From Puniceicoccaceae bacterium 5H (GTDB taxonomy: Bacteria; Verrucomicrobiota; Verrucomicrobiia; Opitutales; Oceanipulchritudinaceae): a stretch of DNA of 64,000 nt. A program made the translations under genes and the position numbers. This document shows, piece after piece, positions 42,868 through 52,907 of the stretch; the stretch's first letter is position 1, and each line of letters begins with the position of its first letter. The DNA is taken from assembly GCA_009772895.1 (NCBI GenBank), contig WOUP01000016.1:1-64000 (forward strand), in the 5' to 3' direction. The notes below the pieces were generated by a model that worked only from the letters and a program-made list of their open reading frames with translations, was not told where the DNA came from and made no database searches.

Positions 42868-44895
42868 ATGTTTCGCCACCGCCAACTCTCCATCCGCATC
42901 CAGATCGCCCTGCTCACGGCCGCATTTGTCGCCGGCAGCGTGGCCCTCACTGCGTGGGCGGCCAACCGCCACGCCTCGCAGGCCCTGGTCGACCGCGGCC
43001 AGTCCCTGCTGGTCGAAAAGGCGGACGACGTGGCCCAGGGCGTCGATCGGCAGCTGAAAAATCAGGCGATCCTCGTGCGCAGCCTTGGCCGCATGCCGGG
43101 GCTCGACCGCAAGCTGAAGGCGGCGCAAAGCAAGCTTGCCGGCATGTCCGACCCGGCCAAGCGCAGCATGACGGCGCTGCTCGGATCGCTGTTGGAACCA
43201 CACCAGGACGTCTACGAAGGCTTTTGGATCGCCACCCTCGACGGCGAGATCATGGCCACCGCCCACGCTGGGGAGACGGAAACGCCTTTTGCGGAACTGA
43301 AGCTGGCAGAGGCCACGTGGTTTGCGCAACTGATGGAGCAGCAGGAGACAGTGTTCAGCGCGCCCATGCCTTCCCCCGAAAGCGGCGAACTGGTGGTGCA
43401 GCTCGCCGCCCCGGTGCTCGATGACGAGGGCCAAACCCGCGGCGTGCTGGGCGGCAGCATGAAGCTCAGCTACCTGACCCACATGCTGGAGCAAACCAAG
43501 CTGCCGGGCACGAGCTACGCCATGCTGACCGATGCCGATCACCGCGTGCTCGCCCACCGCCATCCGGAAGAAGTCGGCACCACGATCCAGGAGGTCGGCA
43601 TTGTCGCCGCGCTGGAGGGCACGACCGTCGGCGAGGATTCGCTCAGCACCTTTCACCACCAAGGTCAGGCCGAAACCGCCGCCGCCCAGCGCCTGGGCAT
43701 GCGCCCCTGGACGTTGCTCGTCGCCACCCCCGATGCCGAGATGCTGGCGCCCGTGACCCAGATGCAGCGCTCCATCGCGTTGCAGGGCCTGGTCATCCTC
43801 TTCGTTTCGGCCCTGATCGCCTCCTGGACCGGCAGCCGCCTGATCCAACCCGTGCGCAAGGCCATCACGCGTCTCAGTGCTTCTTACCGGGGTCTGGGCA
43901 ACGCCTCCGACCAGCTCGTGGCCAACAGCCGCACCATCGCCGACACCAGCTCCGAGCAGGCCGCTTCCCTCGAGCAGACCTCTGCCAACATGGAGGAGAT
44001 GAACTCCATGGCCCAGTCCAATCAGGAGCGCGCGACCGAAGCCCGCAAAAGCGCCGAGGCCACCGAACAGAACATCCGGCAGGCGCGCGACTGGATGCGT
44101 AACCTCGATGAAAGCATCGCCTCCATCGAGGAACAGAGCCAGGACACCCAGAAGATCATCAAGACGATCGACGAAATTGCCTTTCAAACCAACCTGCTCG
44201 CCCTCAACGCCGCCGTGGAAGCCGCCCGAGCGGGCGAATACGGGGCAGGGTTTGCCGTCGTGGCGGAGGAAGTCCGCAGTCTTGCCCGACGCGCCGCCGA
44301 GGCCGCCCGCTCGACCAGCGACATCATTCAGAGCACCTTCGAACGCATCAAGGAGGGCCAGCGCCTTTCCGGCGAAACCGTCAAGGCCTTTGAGACGGTG
44401 GGCGACGACACCGCCCGCCTGCGCGAAGCGGTCGAGCAGATCGCCCACGCCTCGCAGGAGCAATCGCGCGGCAGCTCGCAGATCAACGACGCCGTGCAGA
44501 CCCTCGAACATGCCGTGCAGTCCAACGCGGCGCAGAGCGAAGAAGTCGCCGCCGCCGCCAACTCCATGGACGAGCAGATCGGCCAGCTGGAACGCATTTG
44601 CAACGACCTCAATCACCTCGTCTACGGCAACCGCCAGCAGGAGGCCAACGATGACGCAGTGGAAGCGCCGGATGAGGAAAACGAAAGCGGCTACGACACC
44701 GAACGCTATAACCGCTCGAGTGACGAGTTTGTCTTCTTCCGCGACGAACACGGCCAGAACAGGACCTCCGGCAGCACTAAGCCCCTGCCCCAGCGCAAGC
44801 TGGAGGTGCCCCGGGAATCCAAGGAGCCGCCGTCCCCGACCTTTTTCCGCGTCAACGGCAAGCCCTCCCAGGAAGACAGCCCGTCGCGCCGCTAG
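42868..44895 (+). CDS. Methyl-accepting chemotaxis protein
   Basis: A 675-residue chemoreceptor. One membrane segment near the start ([20 protein letters not shown]), a periplasmic double-Cache-like ligand domain (about 36-305) and a second segment ([18 protein letters not shown], about 307-324). The cytoplasmic coiled coil holds the signalling tip [20 protein letters not shown], then [20 protein letters not shown]. The link after the second segment is short ([14 protein letters not shown]), so no complete HAMP domain is evident. The C-terminus lacks the NWETF-type methyltransferase tether. It should signal to CheA through CheW. Gene stands alone; a terminator follows at 44921. Confidence 0.92.
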   Translation: MFRHRQLSIRIQIALLTAAFVAGSVALTAWAANRHASQALVDRGQSLLVEKADDVAQGVDRQLKNQAILVRSLGRMPGLDRKLKAAQSKLAGMSDPAKRSMTALLGSLLEPHQDVYEGFWIATLDGEIMATAHAGETETPFAELKLAEATWFAQLMEQQETVFSAPMPSPESGELVVQLAAPVLDDEGQTRGVLGGSMKLSYLTHMLEQTKLPGTSYAMLTDADHRVLAHRHPEEVGTTIQEVGIVAALEGTTVGEDSLSTFHHQGQAETAAAQRLGMRPWTLLVATPDAEMLAPVTQMQRSIALQGLVILFVSALIASWTGSRLIQPVRKAITRLSASYRGLGNASDQLVANSRTIADTSSEQAASLEQTSANMEEMNSMAQSNQERATEARKSAEATEQNIRQARDWMRNLDESIASIEEQSQDTQKIIKTIDEIAFQTNLLALNAAVEAARAGEYGAGFAVVAEEVRSLARRAAEAARSTSDIIQSTFERIKEGQRLSGETVKAFETVGDDTARLREAVEQIAHASQEQSRGSSQINDAVQTLEHAVQSNAAQSEEVAAAANSMDEQIGQLERICNDLNHLVYGNRQQEANDDAVEAPDEENESGYDTERYNRSSDEFVFFRDEHGQNRTSGSTKPLPQRKLEVPRESKEPPSPTFFRVNGKPSQEDSPSRR

Positions 44896-44920
44896 CGGCA
44901 GCCGTCCCCCTGTAAGCAAA

Positions 44921-44948
44921 AAACGAGGCGCCCGCAGGCACCCCGTTT
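44921..44948. terminator. Bidirectional terminator between convergent genes
   Basis: AAACG / CGTTT outer stem with inner GG/CC and GCC/GGC pairs. The minus side has TTTTTT, serving the esterase gene; the plus side has TTTC, serving the chemoreceptor gene. Confidence 0.75.
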
Positions 44949-44979
44949 CAGGTTGGTTGCTTGATCTGGGCGGCGTGCT

Positions 44980-47900
44980 CTAGTTCGCCGCGTCAAAGTG
45001 CATCCAGCGCTGGTCGCCAAAGAGCCAGAGGCTGTCGCCATCGCGCTGCGTCCATTGGGCGATCTCGTCGGCGTAGATCAGCGGGTAGAGCTCACCGGAT
45101 GTCCACAGCCAGCCGAGCTGGGCCGAAGCCTCCGGGTGATACATCCACCAGCCATCGGTGTTGCCCGAGACCCAAAGCCAGCCCCACGCATCTTGCCAGA
45201 TCCACGGGAAAGACTCCGTCCAGACCCAGTCGAAGCCGCCGACATGGGCCCAGTTGGTGCCTTCGAGCACCTCCGCGCCCGGCATGTTTTGCTCGAGCCA
45301 CACCGCGGATTGCCCCTGTTGCTCCACGTAGGGCAGCAGGATCTCGCTCCAGAGGGCGGCGTGCGCGGCCAGGCCCTCCGGCGTAAAGTGCACGCGGCTG
45401 CCGTCCGGCTGGCGGAACTCCAGCCCGAGCGTGTCCGAGTTGGCGCCCGGCAGGGCGATACCGTCGGCCCAGATCTGCTGCTGCGCCCCACTGATTTCCG
45501 GGTCGCCATTGGGATTGTCGAGCGGCCAGACGGAGGCCTGCGCCACAAACCACGGGATGTCCCAGGCGGTCTCGGTACGGGTGCTCTCGATCAGGTTCTT
45601 CAGGTCGTGGTAGTAATCCTCGTGCGAGGTACGGACCACGCCCGGCTCATGGCTGGAATCGCTCTCGCCCTGGTGCCAGAGCACCGCGCGGAATCCGCCC
45701 TGCCCCAGTTGCCCCAGCCGGTAGAGCGTCCACGGATAGAGGCCGTTATAGCGGGCGTAGGAGAGGTAGCTGTCGTAATTGTAGGGGTAGTCCGGCTGCC
45801 AGCGCTCGACGGAAGTGCCGCCGTGGCCCGTGCTGGCAATCGCCACCGGCACTTGCAACTCGGCGGCCATGTCGTCGAGGAAGGCCGGATAGTAGCTGCC
45901 CTTGGTGCTCAAATCGTGCACGCCGGGTTGCGGGTCGGCCGCAGGTTGCCAGTGGCCGCCGCTGAAGGACACCGCCAAATCGCTCTCCGGCGTCGTCGGC
46001 TCGGTGCCGCTGTTGGTGGAGTTGGACTGGCCGGCGCCGACGAACACTTCGCCCACGCCAAAACGGCTGATCGTCTCCTGGGCGACCTCGGTCCCGTTTT
46101 GCTGGAAGGACAGGTCCGCCTGATACCAGCCGCCGGCCGGCAATTCGATCGACTGCGCGAAATCACCGTTGGCGGCGATCGAGATGTTCACCGGATCCGT
46201 CGGCAGCGCGCCCGCCAGCGGCGTGCCGCCGGAGAAGGTCACGACCACCGTGTCGGCGTCGTTGAGTGCGCGCCCGGCGATTTCCACCTGGCCGTGCTCG
46301 AGCGTCTCACGCTGGAACACCTGATATTCGAGGGGCGAGGTGACCGCCACGGCCGAGGGATACAGTTCGATCGAGCGCACCTCGCGCGGCTCCATCCGGG
46401 CTTCCACCACGAGCGCACCGGCGGTGGCATCTGCATAGACACCGGTCACGCCGCGCAACTGCAGGGTGTTATAGTCCGTCGAGAGCGCCAGTTCGCTGAC
46501 CGCACTGACGTCGGCCGTGACGGCTACTTCGTTACCCTCCCCATTTACGACTGAGGAAATCATGGAGCGATCGAAGACGAGCGCATAGGTCGCCGCATTG
46601 TCTTCGTCGTTGTTCTGCAGCATCAGCGTCATGCCGTCGACGCGTGCCGCCACGGAGCTGAAGACATACTCCGTCTGCATGACGAAATACTGGTCGCCCA
46701 GCATCACGTTCTTGCCGATGGAACCTTCGCTGACGACATTCCAATAACCGCCCGCCGGATAGGCATCACCGCTATAGAGCAGGTCTTCCCCACTCACGGC
46801 GAGGCGCGTCAGCTGCAGGTTACCGGTGAAGGTCGCAAAATAGTCTGCGGCATCGACGGTGTAATCGCCTACATTCTGGGTCACGCTCAGTTGGGGGCGT
46901 TCCACCGGGGTGCGGTCGAGGCTCATCGCGAACGAACCGGACACGCGCAGGTTGTCGAGGCTCAAGGCCATGTCGCCCGCGGTATCAAGCAGGGCCACGC
47001 CCGCCACGGACGAATCGCTGGTATCCTTCTCCACCGCAACGGTCAGGTCGGGCGTTGCCTCGGTGTCGGCCGGATCGAGCCACAGGGCGCGGTCGTTGGT
47101 GCCATAGCTCTTGCGCACCACCAGCGTATGCCATTGCTGATCGCTGATCTCGACCGGGCTCCACTGGATGTCGTCCGCGGTGTCCGTCAGCGAGAGGCCC
47201 AGCTGGAGCGAATCGGCGGTCGAACCTTCGCGCACCCAGACGAGGCCGGTCACGCGATCGGCGATGTCACCGTTTTGCAGGCCCATGAGCGGTGTCGCCT
47301 CCAGCCCCGCAACGCTGCCGTCGAGGCGCAAATCCGTGCGCAAATAGACGCGCGGGCCAGGTTCATCGCCCACCGGGGCGCGCTTGACCTGCAGGGAATC
47401 GTAGAATGCGAGGGAATAGTGTCCGTCCACCGTATCGTCTCCGGTTGCAAAATCCACCGTGCCGTCGGCGTCCACTTCCAGCTCGGGCGAGCCGGTGCTC
47501 ACGGCCCAGCGCGAGATACGGTTCAGCGGACCCGGCTTGTAGTCAAAACGCTCATCGAGCAGCACGAGGTCGTAGTCTTCGCCTTCATCGCCCGAGAGGT
47601 CGGGATCGTCTCCCGGCCACGGCACGGGCGTCGGATCGGCGGTCAGGCTCAGCTCGTTGATCTCGAGGTTGTCGACCAGGAAGTCCACTCCGACCGTGGC
47701 CGTGGTGCTGACAAAGCCCAGGCGCCCGAAGTTGCCGGACTGCAGGCGGTAGTTGAGCGTATTGTCCAGCATCGCCTGTCCAAAGAACACCCCGTCGAGA
47801 AAGACCGTCACCGAGTTGGTGTAAAGCTGCTGGTCGTCACCGTTGAAGGGCAGCAGGAAGGTCTGGTCCTCGTAGTCGTTGATGAAGATGTCGAGGTGGT

Positions 47901-48474
47901 GCGAGGCATCGGTGCTGAAGGTGCCTCCCACCGAGTCCGCATCCGTCATCGACAACTCGATCTGCCCGTCGTTCGAAAGCCGGAGCATGAACGGGCGGTT
48001 CGAGCCGCGGGAAAGGTTGATCTTATCCTGGTCGTAGAATTCGCCGAGGCTGATGCGCAGGTTTTCGGAGCTGCTCAGCGCCGCGGAGGTCGAGGCGAAA
48101 TCCAGCGCGAAGTGAAGCAGCGAGATCTGCTCGGCCGCGGAATCGACAAAGTTATACTCCAGGCCGAGCCCGACGCCGGTATCGTAGTCCCACATGCGCA
48201 GGTATTGGCCCTCGCCCGTATAGTTCGTGGCCGGGCTGCCGCTGTAGGGCGCAATCGCAATCCCGATGGGACCGCCCTCGCTCGGCGTGACCGGCAGGGC
48301 GACGGTAGCGCCGATGTTTTCGCGCAGGGGGCGCGGGGAGGCTGAGGCTTCCGGTTGATCGCCCGGCGTCGCGTCCTCGAAGTCTTCATAGAGCAGCGAC
48401 TGGCCTTGCGCCGCCAACGGGGGCAGCAACAGGAGCAGACGCCACCAGGTGAAAGGGGTATGGTGTGGCATCAT
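44980..48474 (-). CDS. Secreted SGNH-type esterase with Trp-rich tail
   Basis: A 1164-residue exported protein. Signal peptide about 1-25 (WWRLLLLLPPLAAQGQS). Two concanavalin/LamG-like regions follow (about 28-270 and 285-545). Residues about 810-1060 are a sialate O-acetylesterase-like (SASA) SGNH domain: block I FVGAGQSNSTNSG (Ser), block III-like LWHQGESDSSH (about 935) and block V HFTPEGLAAHAALW (about 1030, catalytic His). It may remove acetyl groups from an extracellular glycan. The last 85 residues (GWLWVSGNTDGWWMYHP, LWTSGELYPLIYAD) are the Trp-rich module shared with the protein at 11373. A LacI-type regulator diverges upstream. No lipobox or PEP-CTERM tail. Confidence 0.85.
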   Translation of the reverse strand: MMPHHTPFTWWRLLLLLPPLAAQGQSLLYEDFEDATPGDQPEASASPRPLRENIGATVALPVTPSEGGPIGIAIAPYSGSPATNYTGEGQYLRMWDYDTGVGLGLEYNFVDSAAEQISLLHFALDFASTSAALSSSENLRISLGEFYDQDKINLSRGSNRPFMLRLSNDGQIELSMTDADSVGGTFSTDASHHLDIFINDYEDQTFLLPFNGDDQQLYTNSVTVFLDGVFFGQAMLDNTLNYRLQSGNFGRLGFVSTTATVGVDFLVDNLEINELSLTADPTPVPWPGDDPDLSGDEGEDYDLVLLDERFDYKPGPLNRISRWAVSTGSPELEVDADGTVDFATGDDTVDGHYSLAFYDSLQVKRAPVGDEPGPRVYLRTDLRLDGSVAGLEATPLMGLQNGDIADRVTGLVWVREGSTADSLQLGLSLTDTADDIQWSPVEISDQQWHTLVVRKSYGTNDRALWLDPADTEATPDLTVAVEKDTSDSSVAGVALLDTAGDMALSLDNLRVSGSFAMSLDRTPVERPQLSVTQNVGDYTVDAADYFATFTGNLQLTRLAVSGEDLLYSGDAYPAGGYWNVVSEGSIGKNVMLGDQYFVMQTEYVFSSVAARVDGMTLMLQNNDEDNAATYALVFDRSMISSVVNGEGNEVAVTADVSAVSELALSTDYNTLQLRGVTGVYADATAGALVVEARMEPREVRSIELYPSAVAVTSPLEYQVFQRETLEHGQVEIAGRALNDADTVVVTFSGGTPLAGALPTDPVNISIAANGDFAQSIELPAGGWYQADLSFQQNGTEVAQETISRFGVGEVFVGAGQSNSTNSGTEPTTPESDLAVSFSGGHWQPAADPQPGVHDLSTKGSYYPAFLDDMAAELQVPVAIASTGHGGTSVERWQPDYPYNYDSYLSYARYNGLYPWTLYRLGQLGQGGFRAVLWHQGESDSSHEPGVVRTSHEDYYHDLKNLIESTRTETAWDIPWFVAQASVWPLDNPNGDPEISGAQQQIWADGIALPGANSDTLGLEFRQPDGSRVHFTPEGLAAHAALWSEILLPYVEQQGQSAVWLEQNMPGAEVLEGTNWAHVGGFDWVWTESFPWIWQDAWGWLWVSGNTDGWWMYHPEASAQLGWLWTSGELYPLIYADEIAQWTQRDGDSLWLFGDQRWMHFDAAN

Positions 48475-48593
48475 GAAATAGAAATCAGGAGTTTAGGTGT
48501 AATATTATTATGTTATATTTATTAAATGTCGATAAAGAAGTGACAGGAACGTTTTCCGACGCCAAGCTCTTGAACCACAACGCCTGCCGTGCC
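48475..48593. promoter_or_regulatory. Divergent esterase/LacI promoter region
   Basis: A markedly AT-rich gap. GGAACGTTTTCC at 48546-48557 has the central CG and flanking symmetry that LacI-family operators show, although it is imperfect. A run with TAATATTATTATGTTATATTT-like composition at 48502-48525 could hold both -10 boxes. Confidence 0.4.
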
Positions 48594-49622
48594 ATGAAGC
48601 GCCTTTCCCAACAAGCTATCGCTCGCGAATTAGGGGTGTCCCAGGCCCTTGTTTCGCTCTCGCTGCGCGGCAAGCGGCAAGGTATCGCGGAGCAGACCTA
48701 CCGGCGCATTCGGGCGTATGCCTCCGCCCATGGCTACCTGCTGCGTAACGAGAGCCCGACTGGCGGAGCTGGCCTGGAAACTGTCGGCTACCTGCTGCGC
48801 AGCCCGCTCCGGCTGGCCCACAGCAGCAATTTCTTCCATCCGGTGCACCAGGGCATGCACGACCAGTTGCGCGAGCGTGGGCTCCATACAACCTTCCTCG
48901 GCTCGGAGGACGAAATCGAGCTGCCGCGTCTGGTGGAGCAGCTCGGTCAGGATGCCAATTACGCCGGCACGATCGTCTTTGGTCAGGTGGATCTCGCCTT
49001 CCTGCAGCAGCTGGCCGAAGTGCCGCGCCCGCTCGTGACGATCAATGCGCGCTACCCCGGCCTGAGCCATTCCGTGCAGCCCAACGAATACGAAGCTGCC
49101 GAAAAACTGCTGCAGCATTTAATATTATTAGGCCATAAAAGCTTCCTCTACCTCGGCAGCCGCCAACCATCGGCCGTCAGTTTGGCCCGGCGTCAGGGCT
49201 TTGAAGCCGCCGCCCGCAAGCTCGGGATCGAAATGGGTGAGAACCGGCTTTTCGAGGCGCCCTGGTCCCTGCGTCAGGAAGGCCGCGTGCTGGCCGAGCA
49301 GATCCTCGAGCGACACGGCCCCCGACACGGCACCGCCTGGGTCTGCGTCGGCAGCCTGCTGGCGCGGGGCGTGATCGATGCCTTCCATCGGCGCGGGATT
49401 GAAGCGGGGCGCGACATCAGCGTCGGCACGCTCGACGACAGCCCTGCGGCCCGCGAGGAAGAGCCCGGCCTGACGACCAGCGGCACCAGCCCCGAAGAGC
49501 TGGGGCGCGAAGCGGCGATGCTGATCCTCAACGAGGGGCGCGAACGCCCCGCCCGCAAGGCCGACTACGTCTTACCGGCCCAGTTGACGCCGCGCGAGAG
49601 CACCGGTGCGCCGCCCCTTTAG
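48594..49622 (+). CDS. LacI-family transcriptional regulator
   Basis: A 342-residue regulator. The LacI HTH sits at the very start (MKRLSQQAIARELGVSQAL, then VSLSLRGKRQGIAEQTYRRI), with the hinge region near residues 48-58. The sugar-binding-protein-like domain follows (TVGYLLRSPLRLAHSSNF, YAGTIVFGQVDLAFLQQL, GHKSFLYLGSRQPSAVSLAR, VSVGTLDDS-like ISVGTLDDSPAAREEEPGL). I use the ATG at 48594 because the HTH begins there; a longer frame from 48510 would add 28 non-domain residues. It is the divergent neighbour of the secreted esterase, which makes it a likely carbohydrate-responsive repressor of that gene. Confidence 0.92.
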   Translation: MKRLSQQAIARELGVSQALVSLSLRGKRQGIAEQTYRRIRAYASAHGYLLRNESPTGGAGLETVGYLLRSPLRLAHSSNFFHPVHQGMHDQLRERGLHTTFLGSEDEIELPRLVEQLGQDANYAGTIVFGQVDLAFLQQLAEVPRPLVTINARYPGLSHSVQPNEYEAAEKLLQHLILLGHKSFLYLGSRQPSAVSLARRQGFEAAARKLGIEMGENRLFEAPWSLRQEGRVLAEQILERHGPRHGTAWVCVGSLLARGVIDAFHRRGIEAGRDISVGTLDDSPAAREEEPGLTTSGTSPEELGREAAMLILNEGRERPARKADYVLPAQLTPRESTGAPPL

Positions 49623-49651
49623 TCTTCGCTGAATCCTGTCCTGTCACAACC

Positions 49652-50137
49652 ATGCCATTCGAATTCCTGGCCAAGGCCCACTCGTTTGACGACCAAGTGT
49701 GGATGCGTCACGCCAACCCGTGGAGCGTATGGACGCGCTTCATTATCTTGCCGCTGCTCTCGCTGGCGGTCTGGAGCCGTATCTGGATCGGCTGGTGGAG
49801 CCTGATCCCGACCGTGCTGCTGCTCGCCTGGGCGTGGCTCAACCCGCGCGTTTTCCCCCGGCCCAAGCGCACGACCAGCTGGGCCTCGCGCGCCGTGCTG
49901 GGCGAACGCCTCTGGGTCGAAAGCCCGCGCTACCGCCTGCCGGCCCGGCACCGCATCATGCCCATGGTGCTCGCCATCGTCAGCAGCCTCGGCCTGCCCT
50001 ATGTCGGCTGGGGCCTGATCGCGCTACACGAGTGGAGCCTCTACCTGGGCCTGGCCCTCGCCATCCTCGGCAAAATGTGGTTCCTCGACCGCATGGTGTG
50101 GCTCTATGAAGACATGCACGCCGCGGGCCACGCGTAG
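49652..50137 (+). CDS. DUF6653-type membrane protein
   Basis: A 161-residue protein matching the DUF6653 pattern, to which the N-terminal sequence VWMRHANPWSVWTRF is typical. About four hydrophobic segments (FIILPLLSLAVWSRIWIGWW, SLIPTVLLLAWAWL, MPMVLAIVSSLGLPYVGWGL, SLYLGLALAILGKMWFL), with basic Arg-rich sequence between them. Function unknown. It follows the LacI-type gene by 29 bases and could be in its transcript. Confidence 0.75.
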   Translation: MPFEFLAKAHSFDDQVWMRHANPWSVWTRFIILPLLSLAVWSRIWIGWWSLIPTVLLLAWAWLNPRVFPRPKRTTSWASRAVLGERLWVESPRYRLPARHRIMPMVLAIVSSLGLPYVGWGLIALHEWSLYLGLALAILGKMWFLDRMVWLYEDMHAAGHA

Positions 50138-50144
50138 GCACAAA

Positions 50145-50175
50145 AAAGCACGGAAGCCCCTGGCCTCCGTGCTTT
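50145..50175. terminator. Bidirectional terminator between DUF6653 and tal
   Basis: AAAGCACGGA / TCCGTGCTTT, a perfect 10-bp stem with an 11-base loop. The minus strand reads on to TTTTTT (50142-50147) and serves tal; the plus strand has TTT for the DUF6653 gene. Confidence 0.88.
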
Positions 50176-50200
50176 CGCAAAAGTGAAATAGAACCGCGGG

Positions 50201-51178
50201 CTAGCTGAGCTGCTTGCGGATCATGTCGCGCAGCTTGACGGCATCGGCGGCAAACTTGCGGATGCCTTCGGCCAGCTTTTCGGTGCCCATGGCGTCCTCG
50301 TTGAGGTGCCAGCGGAACTCCTTTTCGTCCAGCTCGAGGCGTTCGATGTCCTTGCCCTTGGCGTCGTCGGCCTTGAGCTTCTCCGAGATTTGCGTGTCGC
50401 TCTTGCTCAGTTCTTCGAGCAGGCCCGGGGAAATCGTCAACAGGTCGCAACCGGCCAGTTCGATGATTTCGCCGGTGTTGCGGAAGCTGGCGCCCATCAC
50501 CTCGGTCTTGTAGCCGAACTTCTTGAAGTAGTGATAGATCTGGGTGACAGATTGCACGCCCGGGTCTTCGGAACCCTGGTAGTCGCGGCCGGTTTCCTTC
50601 TTGTACCAGTCGAGGATGCGGCCCACAAACGGGCTGATCAGCGTCACATCATTCTCGGCCGCGACGATCGCCTGCGGCAGGCTGAAGAGCAGCGTGAGGT
50701 TGCAGTGGATGCCTTCGGCTTCGAGCACCTTGGCGGCCTGCAGACCTTCCCAGGTCGAGGCGATCTTGATCAGGATGCGCTCCTTCTGGATGCCCTTGTC
50801 GGCATACAGCTGGATCAGCTCGCGGGCCTTGGCGATCGTGGCCTCCGTATCGAAGGACAGGCGGGCGTCCACCTCGGTAGAGACGCGACCGGGCACGATC
50901 TTGAGGATTTCGATGCCGAAGAGGATCAGCAGGCGATCCATCACGGCTTCGATCAGCTCATCGCCGGACTTGCCGGTCTGCTTGGCTTCTTCGACGGCCT
51001 TGCCGATCAGCGGACGATAAGCATCGTCGCTCACGGCCTTGAGGATCAGCGTCGGGTTGGTCGTGGCGTCCTGGGGCTCATAGGCCTTGAGATCCTGGAA
51101 GTTGCCGGTGTCGGCCACCACGGTGGTAAATTGTTTCAGTTGGTCGAGCGTCGACCGTTGAACCTGAGTAGTGCTCAT
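50201..51178 (-). CDS. tal: Transaldolase
   Basis: A 325-residue TIM-barrel enzyme of the non-oxidative pentose phosphate pathway that transfers dihydroxyacetone between sugar phosphates. It has [26 protein letters not shown] (in parts: [11 protein letters not shown], then QDATTNPTL), [13 protein letters not shown] and [16 protein letters not shown], whose Lys (about residue 135) forms the Schiff base. [19 protein letters not shown] and [18 protein letters not shown] are further family signatures. Length fits the TalB type. Start at ATG 51178. Monocistronic, ended by the terminator at 50145-50175. Confidence 0.95.
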   Translation of the reverse strand: MSTTQVQRSTLDQLKQFTTVVADTGNFQDLKAYEPQDATTNPTLILKAVSDDAYRPLIGKAVEEAKQTGKSGDELIEAVMDRLLILFGIEILKIVPGRVSTEVDARLSFDTEATIAKARELIQLYADKGIQKERILIKIASTWEGLQAAKVLEAEGIHCNLTLLFSLPQAIVAAENDVTLISPFVGRILDWYKKETGRDYQGSEDPGVQSVTQIYHYFKKFGYKTEVMGASFRNTGEIIELAGCDLLTISPGLLEELSKSDTQISEKLKADDAKGKDIERLELDEKEFRWHLNEDAMGTEKLAEGIRKFAADAVKLRDMIRKQLS

Positions 51179-51415
51179 GAGAGGTCTTTAGGGCTGAATT
51201 TGCGTAAACGTCCACCCAACTAAAGGCCAAAGGCCCCTCAGGTCAACGCAAGGCGGCCTTGCCCGTATGAAGATCTTTCAAAAACCCGGTGAAAATAGCT
51301 CAAAACGCGCGACCGGAATTTGTTCTAACAGCTGAATTCTCAGGCGTGAGCGCCGGGATTTTGCTCTGGGTCACCCCAGCGTTAGACTATAAGCTGTCAT
51401 CATTCTATCCGCTTC
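51179..51415. other. Divergent gap between tal and YdeI-like gene
   Basis: No gene evident. It should contain both promoters; the region near 51290-51340 is richer in A and T. I see no repeat or riboswitch. Confidence 0.4.
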
Positions 51416-51991
51416 ATGAACCCACAGGTCGACGCATTTCTGAACAAGGCTCCCGCGTGGCGGGAGGAAATGGCGCGGTTGCGCGAAATCATCCTGGAAC
51501 ACGACGTGGGCGAAGAGCTGAAGTGGGGCAAACCTTGCTACACCTGCAACGGCGGCAACGTCCTGATCGTCCAGCCCTTCAAGCACTACGTGGCGCTCAT
51601 GTTCTGCCAGGGAGCGCTGCTGCACGACGCCCGTGAACTGCTCGTGCAGCCCGGCCAGAGCACGCAGGCCGGGCGCCAGCTGCGATTCGCGAAGCTGGAA
51701 GAGATCGAGGAACGGGTGCCTATCGTGCAGGCCTACATCCGGGAAGCGCTGGAGGCCGCAAAAGCGGGCTTGCAAGTGGAATTCAAACAGAACCCGGAGC
51801 CGGTACCGTCTGAACTACAGGCCAAGCTGGACGCGGATCCTGCCTTCAAAGCGGCCTTCGAGGGGCTTACGCCGGGGCGTCAGCGGGCCTACATCCTGCA
51901 GATCTCCGGCGCCAAGCAATCCGCGACGCGCGCTGCACGCGTCGAGAAATACGCACCACAAATCCTCGCTGGCAAGGGTCTGCGCGACTGA
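51416..51991 (+). CDS. YdeI/OmdA-like DUF1801 protein
   Basis: A 191-residue protein. The first about 110 residues form a DUF1801 domain (WREEMARLREIILEHDVGEE, WGKPCYTCNGGNVLIVQPFK), a small alpha/beta domain. The C-terminus SATRAARVEKYAPQILAGKG matches the YdeI/OmpD-associated extension. Reported biological roles for this group are weak (some link to oxidative stress and outer-membrane proteins in enterics). Cytoplasmic. It ends three bases before the convergent rfbA gene. Confidence 0.85.
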   Translation: MNPQVDAFLNKAPAWREEMARLREIILEHDVGEELKWGKPCYTCNGGNVLIVQPFKHYVALMFCQGALLHDARELLVQPGQSTQAGRQLRFAKLEEIEERVPIVQAYIREALEAAKAGLQVEFKQNPEPVPSELQAKLDADPAFKAAFEGLTPGRQRAYILQISGAKQSATRAARVEKYAPQILAGKGLRD

Positions 51992-51994
51992 ACC

Positions 51995-52873
51995 CTACCC
52001 CTTCAGCAACCTCTGGAGGTAGCGTGCGTAGCTGCTCTTGCCCATGCGCTCTGCTTGCTGCTCCAGCTCCTGGGCGTCGATCCAGCCCTGACGCCACGCA
52101 ATTTCCTCCAGACAGGCAATGGAGAGGCCCGTGCGCTCCTGCAACACCCCGATGAACTGGGCGGCATCGAGCAGGCTCTGGTGGGTGCCCGTATCCAGCC
52201 AGGCGGTGCCCCGCCCCAGCTTCTCGAGCTGCAGCTTGCCCTCCCGCAGGTAGCGCTGGGCGAGATCGGTGATCTCCAGCTCACCGCGCGCGCTGGGCAC
52301 CTGTTCGCGCACGTAGCGCGGCGCTTCCGCGTCGAAGTAATACATGCCGACGACGGCCCACTCCGAAGGCGGATCCGCCGGTTTTTCCACGATCTGGTCG
52401 ACATGACCGTCCGCATCGAACCCCACCACGCCATAGCGGCGCGGGTCCGCCACCTGATACACGAAAACGGTCGCGCCCGCACTCGTCTCGGACGCCTGAC
52501 GCAGCTGCTTCGGCAGGCCCGTGCCGTAAAAGAGGTTGTCGCCCAGCACGAGAGCCGAAGGCACCCCATCGAGCCACGCTTCGGCGATGGAAAACGCCTG
52601 GGCGATGCCCTCCGGCTTCGGCTGCTCGGCATAGACGAACGACAGCCCAAACTGACTGCCATCACCCAGCAGGCGCTGAAACAGCGGCAGGTCCTGCGGC
52701 GTCGAAATGATCATGATCTCGCGGATACCGGCCAACATCAGCACCGAGATCGGGTAGTAGATCATCGGCTTGTCGTAGACGGGCATCAGCTGCTTGCTCA
52801 CCGGCAAGGTCAGCGGATACAGCCGCGTGCCGGAGCCTCCGGCGAGCACGATTCCTTTGCGATTCTGGGCCAT
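51995..52873 (-). CDS. rfbA: Glucose-1-phosphate thymidylyltransferase
   Basis: A 292-residue nucleotidyltransferase that makes dTDP-glucose, the first step of dTDP-rhamnose synthesis. It has the family pattern LAGGSGTRLYPLTLPVSKQL, YDKPMIYYPISVLMLAGIRE, FVYAEQPKPEGIAQAFSIAE and LVLGDNLFYGTGL, then VVGFDADGHVDQIVEKP and WLDTGTHQSLLDAAQFI. The C-terminal part supplies allosteric regulation in the family. Start at ATG 52873 (MAQNRKGIV). rfbB lies 34 bases upstream and is translated first; no rfbC or rfbD is in the window. Confidence 0.97.
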   Translation of the reverse strand: MAQNRKGIVLAGGSGTRLYPLTLPVSKQLMPVYDKPMIYYPISVLMLAGIREIMIISTPQDLPLFQRLLGDGSQFGLSFVYAEQPKPEGIAQAFSIAEAWLDGVPSALVLGDNLFYGTGLPKQLRQASETSAGATVFVYQVADPRRYGVVGFDADGHVDQIVEKPADPPSEWAVVGMYYFDAEAPRYVREQVPSARGELEITDLAQRYLREGKLQLEKLGRGTAWLDTGTHQSLLDAAQFIGVLQERTGLSIACLEEIAWRQGWIDAQELEQQAERMGKSSYARYLQRLLKG

Positions 52874-52907
52874 ATGGAGGGGAGTGATGGGGAGGGAACA
52901 GGCGTCT

